A stretch of DNA of 64,000 bases from Sulfitobacter sp. SK011 (GTDB lineage: Bacteria; Pseudomonadota; Alphaproteobacteria; Rhodobacterales; Rhodobacteraceae), in assembly GCF_003352065.1 (NCBI RefSeq), contig NZ_CP025803.1, forward strand, positions 2,521,574-2,585,573. Reading direction: 5' to 3'. Below, in pieces: positions 47,005 through 55,663 of the stretch (its first letter is position 1; each line of letters opens with the position of its first letter). A model generated the notes under the pieces. The model saw only the letters and a list, made by a program, of their open reading frames with translations. It made no database searches and was not told where the DNA came from. A program made the position numbers and the translations under genes.

Positions 47005-48096
47005 ATGACGGCCCCGACCGATCACAGCTCCGCGAATGCCAAACCTGCAGGTTCAGGTCGTACCCTCATTTCGGTTGACGCGATGGGGGGCGATCAAGGT
47101 GCGGCTGCCGTTGTTGCCGGATGCGCTTTGTCCGCATCGGCCAATTCCGATATCGCATTTATCCTGCACGGTGACGAAAAGCTGCTGACCCCGCTTGTGG
47201 CCAAACGCCGCGAACTGGCCGGACGCTGTGAAATTCGCCATACGACAGACGTTGTCACCATGGACGACAAGCCCAGCCAGGTGTTGCGCACTGGCAAGGA
47301 CACGTCGATGTGGTCGGCCATTGAATCGGTGCGTACAGGCGATGCGGCGGTTGCCGTTTCATGTGGCAACACCGGTGCATTGATGGCCGTCTCGATGATC
47401 CGCCTCAAAAAACTGCCCGGTGTGAACCGTCCTGCGATTGCGGTGCTTTACCCCTCTTCTAACCCTCAGGGCTTTAACGTGATGCTGGATGTGGGCGCTG
47501 ATATTCGTGCTGATGCGGATGACCTTATGCGCTTTGCCCTGATGGGCATGTCCTATGCCCGCAACGGGATGAACATGGAACGCCCCCGCGTGGGTCTCTT
47601 GAACGTCGGCACCGAAGAACACAAAGGCCGAAGCGAATTGAAAGAAGCCTATGACTTGATTCGCGACCAATCCGAGATTGCAGGCTATGAATTTGTCGGT
47701 TTTGTCGAAGGCGGCGATATTTCGGGCCACCGCGCAGACGTCATCGTCACCGATGGTTTCACTGGTAACGTGGCAATCAAAACCGGCGAAGGCACGGCAA
47801 GCATGATCGGTGCCCGGTTGCGCGAGGCGTTCAGATACTCGCCTTTGTCACGGCTGGCGTCGCTGCTGGCCTACACATCGCTGATGCGGCTGCGCAAAGC
47901 GATTGATCCGCGCCGCGTGAACGGCGGTGTGTTTCTGGGACTGAACGGCACGGTGGTGAAATCACACGGGTCTGCGGACGCCACCGGCGTTTCTGCGGCG
48001 ATCAAACTGGCCGCACAGCTGTCAGCAAACAAATTTAATGACAAACTGGCGGCCCGAGTTGCTGCTGCTTTGCCGGTTGAGGAAACGGAAGAATGA
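47005..48096 (+). CDS. plsX: Acyl-ACP:phosphate acyltransferase PlsX
   Basis: 363 residues. PlsX makes acyl-phosphate from acyl-ACP, the donor for the first acylation of glycerol 3-phosphate. The Rossmann-like pattern is complete: ISVDAMGGDQGAAAVVAGC at the N-terminus, AAVAVSCGNTGALMAVSM, GLLNVGTEEHKGRSEL and VTDGFTGNVAIKTGEG. The gene ends in ATGA shared with fabH, so the two are translationally coupled. It follows rpmF by 45 bases. Confidence 0.97.
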   Translation: MTAPTDHSSANAKPAGSGRTLISVDAMGGDQGAAAVVAGCALSASANSDIAFILHGDEKLLTPLVAKRRELAGRCEIRHTTDVVTMDDKPSQVLRTGKDTSMWSAIESVRTGDAAVAVSCGNTGALMAVSMIRLKKLPGVNRPAIAVLYPSSNPQGFNVMLDVGADIRADADDLMRFALMGMSYARNGMNMERPRVGLLNVGTEEHKGRSELKEAYDLIRDQSEIAGYEFVGFVEGGDISGHRADVIVTDGFTGNVAIKTGEGTASMIGARLREAFRYSPLSRLASLLAYTSLMRLRKAIDPRRVNGGVFLGLNGTVVKSHGSADATGVSAAIKLAAQLSANKFNDKLAARVAAALPVEETEE

Positions 48097-49064
48097 CCCA
48101 GCGCGCTGTTGTCATTGGCTGCGGCCATTACTTGCCATCGCGCGTGGTCGAAAACGCCGAATTTGAAAAAACGCTTGATACAGATGACGCATGGATCAAA
48201 TCCCGCAGTGGAATTGAGCGGCGTCATTTTGCGGCTGAGGGTGAAACCACATCCTCTATGGCCACCGCCGCGGCACAGGCGGCCCTCAAAGATGCTGGCC
48301 TGACCGCTGACGATGTCGATGCCATCATTTTGGCGACCTCTACGCCTGATCTGACCTTCCCTTCAGCGGCGACAATGGTGCAGGCGCAACTGGGTATGAC
48401 AAAAGGCTTTGCCTTTGACGTTCAGGCCGTTTGCGCCGGTTTCATCTATGCTTTGTCAAACGCCAATGCGCTGATCGCGTCGGGCCAGGCACGTCGCGTG
48501 CTGGTCATTGGTGCCGAAACATTCAGCCGGATCATGGACTGGACGGACCGATCCACCTGCGTGCTGTTTGGGGACGGTGCGGGTGCGATGCTGCTTGAGG
48601 GCCAAACTGGTACCGGTGCACCCACGGACCGGGGTATTCTGGCGACCGACCTGAATTCGGACGGGCGTTACCGCGATCTTCTCTATGTTGATGGTGGTGT
48701 CAGCACCGGCACGACCGGATACCTGCGCATGCAGGGCAACCAGGTGTTCCGCCATGCGGTTGAAAAACTGGCATCGACCGCGACCACCGCGATGGAACGC
48801 GCTGGCGTCAATGCCGATGACGTCGACTGGATTGTCCCCCATCAGGCCAACATCCGCATTATTCAGGGCACTGCCAAAAAGCTGAACCTGCCGATGGAAC
48901 AGGTTGTGGTCACAGTGCAGGATCATGGCAACACGTCTGCGGCGTCAATTCCCCTTGCGATGTCCGTCGGGCGCGCCCGCGGTCAGATCAAAGATGGCGA
49001 TCTTATCGTGACCGAGGCCATTGGCGGCGGACTGGCCTGGGGTGCGGTTGTACTGCGCTGGTAA
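48093..49064 (+). CDS. fabH: 3-oxoacyl-ACP synthase III (KAS III)
   Basis: 323 residues. FabH starts type II fatty acid synthesis by condensing acetyl-CoA with malonyl-ACP. The catalytic triad is intact: Cys114 in VQAVCAGFIYA, His250 in VPHQANIRII and Asn280 in DHGNTSAASIP. FGDGAGAML is also typical. It is coupled to plsX by a 4-base overlap and is followed by 109 bases before ihfA. Confidence 0.98.
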   Translation: MTQRAVVIGCGHYLPSRVVENAEFEKTLDTDDAWIKSRSGIERRHFAAEGETTSSMATAAAQAALKDAGLTADDVDAIILATSTPDLTFPSAATMVQAQLGMTKGFAFDVQAVCAGFIYALSNANALIASGQARRVLVIGAETFSRIMDWTDRSTCVLFGDGAGAMLLEGQTGTGAPTDRGILATDLNSDGRYRDLLYVDGGVSTGTTGYLRMQGNQVFRHAVEKLASTATTAMERAGVNADDVDWIVPHQANIRIIQGTAKKLNLPMEQVVVTVQDHGNTSAASIPLAMSVGRARGQIKDGDLIVTEAIGGGLAWGAVVLRW

Positions 49065-49121
49065 ATACTTACAACCACACGTTAATAATTGGCAGAAACA
49101 AGCCCGTCCAAGTCATTGATA

Positions 49122-49151
49122 TTGACTCCTAAATTCCGCAGGGCCTAAGGT
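49122..49151 (+). promoter_or_regulatory. Candidate promoter for ihfA
   Basis: TTGACT (49122-49127) and TAAGGT (49146-49151) with an 18-base spacer lie about 23 bases upstream of the ihfA start codon. The -35 fits the housekeeping consensus well, the -10 less so. Confidence 0.4.
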
Positions 49152-49173
49152 AGCCAAAACCACGGGGGACGGA

Positions 49174-49476
49174 ATGGCGAATAAAACTTTGACGCGGATG
49201 GATCTTAGCGAAGCTGTATTCAGCGAGGTTGGTCTGTCGCGCAATGAAAGTGCACAGCTGGTAGAAGCCGTGCTGGATCATATGTCGGACGCGCTGGTCG
49301 CTGGCGAACAGGTCAAAATCTCATCCTTTGGCACGTTTTCCGTGCGTGACAAAACGGCACGCGTGGGCCGTAATCCGAAAACTGGCGAAGAAGTCCCGAT
49401 CAACCCGCGCCGCGTGCTGACGTTCCGGCCATCACACCTGATGAAGGACCGCGTCGCAGACGGGAACAAGTCCTGA
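49174..49476 (+). CDS. ihfA: Integration host factor subunit alpha
   Basis: 100 residues. IHF bends DNA and supports replication, recombination and transcription. The HU/IHF signature [20 protein letters not shown] is intact, including the Pro that intercalates into DNA; the N-terminal [18 protein letters not shown] helix is the alpha-subunit form. A GGGGGA site lies upstream. The merR gene begins 3 bases after its stop, a widespread arrangement in Proteobacteria. The beta subunit is not in this window. Confidence 0.96.
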   Translation: MANKTLTRMDLSEAVFSEVGLSRNESAQLVEAVLDHMSDALVAGEQVKISSFGTFSVRDKTARVGRNPKTGEEVPINPRRVLTFRPSHLMKDRVADGNKS

Positions 49477-49479
49477 TCC

Positions 49480-50487
49480 ATGGCCAAATCCCCAGACGCC
49501 TTTCGCACCATTTCTGAGGTCGCTGAGTGGCTGGGCATTCAGGCCCATGTGCTGCGCTTTTGGGAAAGCAAATTTACCCAGGTAAAACCGATCAAACGGG
49601 CCGGCGGGCGTCGATATTATCGCCCGTCGGACATGTTGTTGTTGGGTGGCATCAAGCAACTGTTGCATGAAGACGGGCTGACCATCAAAGGCGTGCAAAA
49701 AATTCTGCGCGAAGAAGGGATGAGCCATGTCGCTGGGATGTCTGCCCCCCTTGATGATCTGACCCTGTCACAGCTTGGAGAAGACAAGCCGAAAACGCCA
49801 GCACCCACCGCCGCAAGAACGCCGGAAGACGAAAAAGGTGTCGTGCTCAATTTTGACGGTGGCGCTGAGGCAAAATCAGATAAGGACGTCTCGCAAGACG
49901 TTGAAATATCGGAAAACCTCACAAAGATTCTTGACGCCGAAATGGCCGATGATGAACCAGAAGTCGCGGTGGATGCAGCGCCGGATGACATCGCGGAACC
50001 ACAGCAACCACAAGTTCAGGAAGATCAGATCGAGGCATCTGAGCCAGCACAAGACAGCGCAGAAGAACCGTCGTTTTCTGAGCCCGACGAAGCAAAAGAA
50101 CCTGAACCTCTGGATGCCACAGCCGAGGATGAACCCGCGCCGGAAGACGTGGAGGAACCTGCCTCCGTTGACGCATTACCGGCCTTCCTGCGGCATCCGC
50201 TGACGGATCAGGACGGGCAGGATGAAAAGCCCGACGTCGCCGCGCAACCGGACGCAGAGCCGCAAATCGAAACACCCAGGAAGCCACGTGTCATTGACCT
50301 GCCGGCATTCGCAACTGAGGCTGATTTTGACGCAGCCCCTGCGGCGCTCACCGCGGCATTCAGAGCCCGTGAGATCGCACCGGAGAACCGCGAAAAAGCC
50401 ACTACATTGCTGCGCCAGCTCATTGCACTGCGTGATTCGATGGCAACACGGCCCAGACCTTCCCCGCCGCCATCAAACCAAGACTGA
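49480..50487 (+). CDS. MerR family transcriptional regulator with long acidic tail
   Basis: 335 residues. The N-terminal winged helix (about 9-80) is a MerR domain: [40 protein letters not shown], and a second helical part with [15 protein letters not shown]. The rest is a long low-complexity region dominated by Glu, Asp, Pro and Ala, followed by a small helical C-terminus (about 290-325) with [20 protein letters not shown]. The same ihfA-merR pair occurs throughout Alphaproteobacteria, but the ligand and target genes are unknown. The tail is much longer than in metal-sensing MerR proteins. Confidence 0.85.
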   Translation: MAKSPDAFRTISEVAEWLGIQAHVLRFWESKFTQVKPIKRAGGRRYYRPSDMLLLGGIKQLLHEDGLTIKGVQKILREEGMSHVAGMSAPLDDLTLSQLGEDKPKTPAPTAARTPEDEKGVVLNFDGGAEAKSDKDVSQDVEISENLTKILDAEMADDEPEVAVDAAPDDIAEPQQPQVQEDQIEASEPAQDSAEEPSFSEPDEAKEPEPLDATAEDEPAPEDVEEPASVDALPAFLRHPLTDQDGQDEKPDVAAQPDAEPQIETPRKPRVIDLPAFATEADFDAAPAALTAAFRAREIAPENREKATTLLRQLIALRDSMATRPRPSPPPSNQD

Positions 50488-50557
50488 CCTCGGCAATGTC
50501 ACATCTGGCAATTCCCTCTTGCGTGCGGGGCAAGATCGGTTATGTACCGCCCCAAGT

Positions 50558-50634
50558 CGGGCTATGGCGCAGCCTGGTAGCGCGTCCGTCTGGGGGACGG
50601 AAGGTCGCAGGTTCGAGTCCTGCTAGCCCGACCA
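50558..50634 (+). tRNA. tRNA-Pro (anticodon GGG)
   Basis: 77 bases including an encoded CCA. The acceptor arm CGGGCTA pairs with TAGCCCG, the D arm contains AGCCTGGTAGC, the anticodon stem TCCGT/ACGGA encloses the loop CTGGGGG with anticodon GGG, and the T arm contains GTTCGAGTC. It would read CCC and CCU proline codons. Confidence 0.95.
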
Positions 50635-50698
50635 ATCATCAACAACACGCCCGCTTCCCTGGGATGCGGGCGTTTGTCATTGCGAAAGGCCCCACCAG

Positions 50699-51793
50699 AT
50701 GACCACCCCGGTGCATGGCGTTATTCCAAACCAAGAAATCTCAGCGATGATCAGGGACGGTGCAATTCTCGCCGATCCTGCGGTGATCCCTGCGCAAATC
50801 CAGCCTGCCAGCCTGGATTTGCGACTGGGTACAAAAGCATACCGCGTGCGTGCCTCTTTTCTGGCAGGCAAAGACGCCAAGGTTGCGGACCGTCTGGCCG
50901 AGTTTGAGATGCATCAGGTCGACTTGACCAATGGTGCGGTGCTTGAAAAGGGCTGTGTCTATGTGGTGCCCCTGATGGAGCACCTCGCCCTGCCCGCAGA
51001 CCTGTCGGCGGTGGCCAACGCCAAAAGCTCAACCGGTCGTCTTGACCTGCTGACACGCACGATCACCGATGGCGGTACAGAATTTGACCGTGTCGCGCCG
51101 GGATATCAAGGGCCGCTCTATGCCGAGATTTGCCCACGGTCTTTTTCGGTGCTGGTACGTCCGGGGATGCGGCTGAACCAGATCCGGTTTGGCCGCGGCG
51201 ATGCAACGCTGAACGATACTGATCTGCGCGCCCTGCATGCACAGACGCCATTGGTGAATGGTGATGCGGTGATTGATGACGGGTTGGGGTTTTCAGTGGA
51301 CCTGAAACTGCCGGACACCACGCTTGTTGGATACCGTGCCAAGCCCCATACCGGCGTCATAGACCTTGATAACATTGGATATTATGACCCTGCTGAATAT
51401 TGGGAAGAGGTCCACACCAGTAATGGTCAGATCATTCTCGACCCCGGCGCGTTCTATATCCTGGTGAGCCGCGAGGCCGTCACCATTCCCCCGGAATACG
51501 CAGCCGAAATGGCCCCATATCTCGCGATGGTCGGGGAATTTCGGGTGCATTACGCGGGCTTTTTTGACCCCGGCTTTGGCTTTGCTGATGCAGGTGGTGC
51601 CGGTTCCCGAGGTGTGCTTGAGGTCCGATGCCATGAGGCCCCGTTTGTGCTTGAACACGGTCAGGTCGTCGGGCGGCTGGTCTATGAGCGCATGGCGGAC
51701 GTCCCGTCGCATATCTACGGCGCGGGCATCGCATCAAACTATCAGGGTCAGGGCCTGAAGCTCAGCAAACATTTCAAAACGGTTGCAGCTTAG
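50699..51793 (+). CDS. dcd: 2'-deoxycytidine 5'-triphosphate deaminase (long form)
   Basis: 364 residues, about twice the size of E. coli Dcd, consistent with the two-domain form known from Alphaproteobacteria. Dcd converts dCTP to dUTP. The first half contains QPASLDLRLG and ANAKSSTGRLDLLTRTITDG, the second an equivalent NIGYYDPAEYWEE and AGFFDPGFGF, matching the trimeric dUTPase-like fold twice. The start at 50699 lies 64 bases after the tRNA and follows AAAGG. It converges on a small gene by a 4-base overlap. Confidence 0.9.
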   Translation: MTTPVHGVIPNQEISAMIRDGAILADPAVIPAQIQPASLDLRLGTKAYRVRASFLAGKDAKVADRLAEFEMHQVDLTNGAVLEKGCVYVVPLMEHLALPADLSAVANAKSSTGRLDLLTRTITDGGTEFDRVAPGYQGPLYAEICPRSFSVLVRPGMRLNQIRFGRGDATLNDTDLRALHAQTPLVNGDAVIDDGLGFSVDLKLPDTTLVGYRAKPHTGVIDLDNIGYYDPAEYWEEVHTSNGQIILDPGAFYILVSREAVTIPPEYAAEMAPYLAMVGEFRVHYAGFFDPGFGFADAGGAGSRGVLEVRCHEAPFVLEHGQVVGRLVYERMADVPSHIYGAGIASNYQGQGLKLSKHFKTVAA

Positions 51794-52056
51794 AACTTCA
51801 TGATCCGGCGCATGGCCTTCATCGACTGATTTGCATTGCCTGTATTCAAATGCCGCTGCTGGCGCGCCTGACGGCGGGCCTGACGTTCTTCGCGGCTCAT
51901 TTGCGGCTGCACGGGGTTGCCATAGTCGTCAATCTCGCCCTGCGGCTGCTGGCGGCGCTTGCCAATCTTGCCCGCTTGTTCAAATCCGGCGTTCACACCG
52001 CGTCTGACCAATTGATTCATCACCTGACGGATAATCATGTTAATAATCTGGTTCAT
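51790..52056 (-). CDS. Small basic protein, unknown function
   Basis: 88 residues. A short hydrophobic/amphipathic N-terminus (MNQIINMIIRQVMNQLVRRG) is followed by a basic, Gln- and Arg-rich region (KIGKRRQQ, EERQARRQARQQRHL) that looks disordered or nucleic-acid binding. No domain is recognised, though similar short proteins occur in Rhodobacterales. The start at 52056 gives the natural N-terminus; the open frame extends upstream to 52095. It lies between dcd and scpB. Confidence 0.65.
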   Translation of the reverse strand: MNQIINMIIRQVMNQLVRRGVNAGFEQAGKIGKRRQQPQGEIDDYGNPVQPQMSREERQARRQARQQRHLNTGNANQSMKAMRRIMKF

Positions 52057-52126
52057 TGCCCGTTTCCCTTTTTGCCTCAGCGCGCAATATAGCATGGAAT
52101 ACGGCGATTTTCAGGCCACCATTTGA

Positions 52127-52786
52127 TTAATCTTCAAAAAGCTCGCTTTGACCTTCTGTGCTTTCTTCCTCATCGCCGTCGCTTTCCCCCATGATCGGCA
52201 AGGTGCCCGGCGGCGGTCGGTTCTCAAGCAGCCCGGCAGAACGCAATTCCTTGAGCCCCGGCAGATCGCGGGCATTTTCGAGGCCAAAGTGATCAAGAAA
52301 CCCTTGTGTCACCACGAAAGTCACAGGCCGCCCCGGCGTCATTTTGCGCCGTCCAAAGCGAATCCATTCCAGTTCAAGCAGCTGGTCCACCGTGCCCCGC
52401 GACACCGAAACGCCGCGAATTTCCTCAATCTCGGCGCGGGTAACGGGCTGATGATAGGCGATGATGGCCAGCGTTTCGATAGCGGCGCGGCTCAGCTTGC
52501 GGACCTCAACGGTTTCCTTTTGCATCAGGAATCCCAGATCAGAGGCCGTCCGAATGGCGTAAGCATCGCCGATCTTTGCCACCTGCACGCCGCGCCCGTC
52601 ATAGCGTTTGCGCAGATGCACCATCGCTTCGGCCGCGTCACAGCCATGCGGCATCCGCCCCTCAAGTTCCTTGAGGGTGATCGGTTCCGAGGTTGCAAAA
52701 AGCACCGCCTCCAACATGCGTTCCTGTTCAGCAATTGGCGGGGCCTCAAACAGGCTTTCTTCTTTTTCTTCAAATTCTTCCGACAC
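52127..52786 (-). CDS. scpB: Segregation and condensation protein B
   Basis: 219 residues. ScpB binds the SMC/ScpA complex and helps compact and separate chromosomes. Two winged-helix domains are visible: LEAVLFATSEPITLKELEGR and IETLAIIAYHQPVTRAEIEE, with GRRKMTPGRPVTFVVTQGFL following. The start is a GTG at 52786, preceded by an AGG site; the longer reading overlaps scpA. It lies 4 bases downstream of scpA, as expected. Confidence 0.92.
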   Translation of the reverse strand: MSEEFEEKEESLFEAPPIAEQERMLEAVLFATSEPITLKELEGRMPHGCDAAEAMVHLRKRYDGRGVQVAKIGDAYAIRTASDLGFLMQKETVEVRKLSRAAIETLAIIAYHQPVTRAEIEEIRGVSVSRGTVDQLLELEWIRFGRRKMTPGRPVTFVVTQGFLDHFGLENARDLPGLKELRSAGLLENRPPPGTLPIMGESDGDEEESTEGQSELFED

Positions 52787-52790
52787 GCAC

Positions 52791-53573
52791 CTAATCCTTT
52801 TTGCGCAACTGGATCGGGGCGAACAACGCGCTCTGCCTAATCTCAACTTGGCCTTCTTTTACCAGCTCCAGTGACGCCGCAAAGGTCGACGCGGTGGCGG
52901 ACCTGCGCCGCATCGGGTCGGCCTCCCACCCTTCGGGCAAAAAGCTCATCAGGTCCCCCCAGTCGCCTGCATACCCGATCAATCCCCGCAATCGGTCCAG
53001 CGCCTGTTCCATGGTGAAAACGGAATCCCGATCCATGACAAAGGGGCGAAAATCATCACGTGTGCGGATGCGCGCATAGCCTTGCATCAGATCCAGCAGG
53101 GTCGCGGTATATGTCACACGGCGTGTCCGCGTTACCTCGTGGGTTTGGCCACGGGCAAAGAAATCACGCCCCAGCTGGTCACGGGCCATCAGTCGGGCGG
53201 CAGCGTCGCGCATCGCCTGCAATCGCTCCAGTTGAAATGCCAGATGTGCGGCCAGTTCTTCACCAGACGGGCCATCTTCGGTCGGGTCGGGCGGCAGCAA
53301 CAAGCGAGATTTCAGGAACGCCAGCCATGCGGCCATCACCAGATAATCCGCAGCCAGTTCAAGCCGCAGCGCTTTGGCTTTTTCCACAAAGGAAAGATAT
53401 TGCCGCGCCAATTGCAGAACGGAGATTTTGCGAAGATCGACCTTTTGGGTACGGCTGAGTGTCAGGAGCAAATCAAGCGGCCCCTCGAACCCATCCACAT
53501 CGACGATCAACGCCTCGGCGGCCATCCGCTCTGCGACAGATACCGGGTCTTCTTCAAATGTGGTTTCAGCCAT
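52791..53573 (-). CDS. scpA: Segregation and condensation protein A
   Basis: 260 residues. ScpA is the kleisin that closes the SMC ring. The N-terminal helical domain has the family pattern VDGFEGPLDLLLTLSRTQKV, and QLARQYLSFVEKAKALRLE and SRLLLPPDP follow; the C-terminal winged helix includes LELVKEGQVEIRQSALFAPI. The start at 53573 was chosen from relatives; it overlaps the nagZ stop by 8 bases. scpB follows within 4 bases. Confidence 0.92.
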   Translation of the reverse strand: MAETTFEEDPVSVAERMAAEALIVDVDGFEGPLDLLLTLSRTQKVDLRKISVLQLARQYLSFVEKAKALRLELAADYLVMAAWLAFLKSRLLLPPDPTEDGPSGEELAAHLAFQLERLQAMRDAAARLMARDQLGRDFFARGQTHEVTRTRRVTYTATLLDLMQGYARIRTRDDFRPFVMDRDSVFTMEQALDRLRGLIGYAGDWGDLMSFLPEGWEADPMRRRSATASTFAASLELVKEGQVEIRQSALFAPIQLRKKD

Positions 53574-54597
53574 GTCCAGCCCCGCCCAAAAGCGCCTCAA
53601 GCTGGGCGTCCATGGCGGAAATGTCAACATCATCGGGGGCTTTGCGCATCGACAATGCACGCCGGGCGCGGGTCATTGCGGCAGGCGTCATTTCACCTGC
53701 GGCCTCAACAACGCGACGGCGGTCTTCCAAAGGGGCATTGCAGTACAAAACAACGTCACAACCCGCCTCGATCGCTCCTTTGGCATTTTCCGCTGGCGTG
53801 CCACTAAGCGCATTCATCGAAATGTCATCGGTCATGATCAGATTGTCAAAGCCGATGTCCTCGCGGATCAATTGCATCATGACCGCCGACAGCGTCGCGG
53901 GGCGCGGATCAATCGCGTCAAAGACCAGATGCGCTGTCATGCCCATGGGCAGATCATTCAAGGCCCTGAACGGGGCAAAATCGAGCGCATCGAGATCGGC
54001 GCGAGCGGCATCGACGCAGGGCAGGTCAAAATGGCTGTCCATTGTGGCACGGCCATGACCGGGGATATGCTTGACCACAGGCAAGACACCGCCAGCCAAC
54101 AGAGCGTTCGCCACAGCGCGCCCGATATTCCCAACCCGCGCCGGATCGCTGCCATAGCAACGGTTGCGCAGAAATTCATGGGTGGCGTGGCCTGCAACAT
54201 CAACCATGGGCGCACAATTGCTGTCGATGCCAACGGCTCTCAGCTCATCGGCGATAATCCGATATTTCAGATACATCGCCTCTTCGGCGCGCGCACCCGC
54301 GATCGCCACAAAATCAAGCGGCGGCAGCCATTCACGCCAATGGGGCGCGCGCATTCGCTGAACGCGGCCGCCCTCCTGATCAATGGTGATCACTGCATCA
54401 TGGCCCACGGCTTCGCGCATTTCATCGCACAGCGCGCGAACCTGATCTGGCGTGTCGATGTTGCGGGCGAACAGAATGAAACCAATAGGATTGGCATCCC
54501 GAAAGAACGCTTTTTCATCCGCCGTCAGACGCTGGCCCGTTGCATCAATGATCGTTGCCCCAAAAGGACGCACCTGATCAGAGCCAACAGGGCGCAT
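53566..54597 (-). CDS. nagZ: Beta-N-acetylhexosaminidase NagZ
   Basis: 343 residues. NagZ removes GlcNAc from anhydromuropeptides in peptidoglycan recycling. The glycoside hydrolase family 3 signature is complete: FARNIDTPDQVRALCDEMRE, TIDQEGGRVQRMRAPHW, the catalytic loop KHIPGHGRATMDSHFDLP with the acid/base His-Asp pair, and LIMTDDISMNAL with the nucleophile Asp. The start at 54597 overlaps the upstream SPOR gene stop as TAATG. In relatives the order SPOR-nagZ-scpA-scpB is often kept. AnmK at 38034-39146 works on the same sugar. Confidence 0.95.
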   Translation of the reverse strand: MRPVGSDQVRPFGATIIDATGQRLTADEKAFFRDANPIGFILFARNIDTPDQVRALCDEMREAVGHDAVITIDQEGGRVQRMRAPHWREWLPPLDFVAIAGARAEEAMYLKYRIIADELRAVGIDSNCAPMVDVAGHATHEFLRNRCYGSDPARVGNIGRAVANALLAGGVLPVVKHIPGHGRATMDSHFDLPCVDAARADLDALDFAPFRALNDLPMGMTAHLVFDAIDPRPATLSAVMMQLIREDIGFDNLIMTDDISMNALSGTPAENAKGAIEAGCDVVLYCNAPLEDRRRVVEAAGEMTPAAMTRARRALSMRKAPDDVDISAMDAQLEALLGGAGHG

Positions 54598-55586
54598 TAC
54601 CGGGTCACGACCGGAATACAATCGGCGTTTTCAGCCACAAGGGCCGCGCAAAAGCGGCGCGCATCCGCGATATCCTGAAAACCCATCGCGCGCAGACGAT
54701 AGAATATGCGCCCGCCACTGGTTGCTTTTTGCACAATGCGCTGCTTGCCATCCAGAAACGCACTAAAGCGTCCCTGCAAAACGTCCCATTGTTCACGCGC
54801 CACCTGAGGGCTGTCGAAGGCACCCAATTGTGCCAACCGCGTCCCCGCGGCCAAACTTGTGGCATCCACTTCGACCGCATCTGTGGCGGTGTTAAGCGAT
54901 GCCTGAACCACAACTGCGCGGGTGGCGGGGCGTTTCTTGGGGCGCAGCGACTGGCGAACGCCGGGCGCATCAAGGACGGCGGGGACTTGCTCTTGCTCCA
55001 GCACGGCCTCCGCGACCTCGGCGGCGACGGTTGCCGCAACCTCTTCGGGGTCGGCGCTTAATTCAATCATCGGGGCGACGCCGGTGGTCAATTGTTCAAC
55101 CAAGTCATCCACATTCCCTGATTGCAGCGCCGCCGTCACATCCACCGGCTCAGGCAGCGGCAGATTCTGGGGCAGCGCGTCCTGTGGCGCAGGTGCAACC
55201 ATTGCGACGGGCGTGGCCTGATCATCGTCGGTCAAATCGACAGGCCGGGGGGCCAAACGCAGTTCATCGGCTGGCAAACCTGCGGTGCCGTTCGCTGCTA
55301 TTTCATTCACGGACAACCCTTGATGCTCGGCCAATTCGCCACCCGGATCACTGGGCCGCACCCGCATGTCGCCGGTCACAGCACGCACCACAGGTATCCC
55401 GCTGACATCGCGCACCAGCAACTTGTACCCCCAGACACCAATCCCAACAACCAGTGCCAGCGATATCGCCGCACCAGCCAAATTCGTTATTTTTTTCAAT
55501 CCATTAGCCGTTGCTGCGACGCTATAGGATTCACCTGAATCAGCGCCGAAGCCCCCCGCCATCGGGGAGGAAGTGAATTCTGCCAT
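54597..55586 (-). CDS. SPOR-domain membrane protein
   Basis: 329 residues. One membrane segment (about 37-54, AGAAISLALVVGIGVWGY) anchors the protein with a short cytoplasmic N-terminus. A long Pro/Ala-rich region follows (about 70-245) and then the SPOR domain (about 250-329) with TRLAQLGAFDSPQVAREQWD and GGRIFYRLRAMGFQDIADAR. SPOR domains bind denuded glycan strands at division sites, so a role in septation is likely. It is coupled to nagZ and lies 77 bases downstream of argS. Confidence 0.87.
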   Translation of the reverse strand: MAEFTSSPMAGGFGADSGESYSVAATANGLKKITNLAGAAISLALVVGIGVWGYKLLVRDVSGIPVVRAVTGDMRVRPSDPGGELAEHQGLSVNEIAANGTAGLPADELRLAPRPVDLTDDDQATPVAMVAPAPQDALPQNLPLPEPVDVTAALQSGNVDDLVEQLTTGVAPMIELSADPEEVAATVAAEVAEAVLEQEQVPAVLDAPGVRQSLRPKKRPATRAVVVQASLNTATDAVEVDATSLAAGTRLAQLGAFDSPQVAREQWDVLQGRFSAFLDGKQRIVQKATSGGRIFYRLRAMGFQDIADARRFCAALVAENADCIPVVTR

Positions 55587-55663
55587 CTCTGCCTCGCTGC
55601 CCACATTAGTACATTGCCATGCGGGTCTATCTTTGGGTTTGCCTGTGTCAGCGCGCGTGCGAC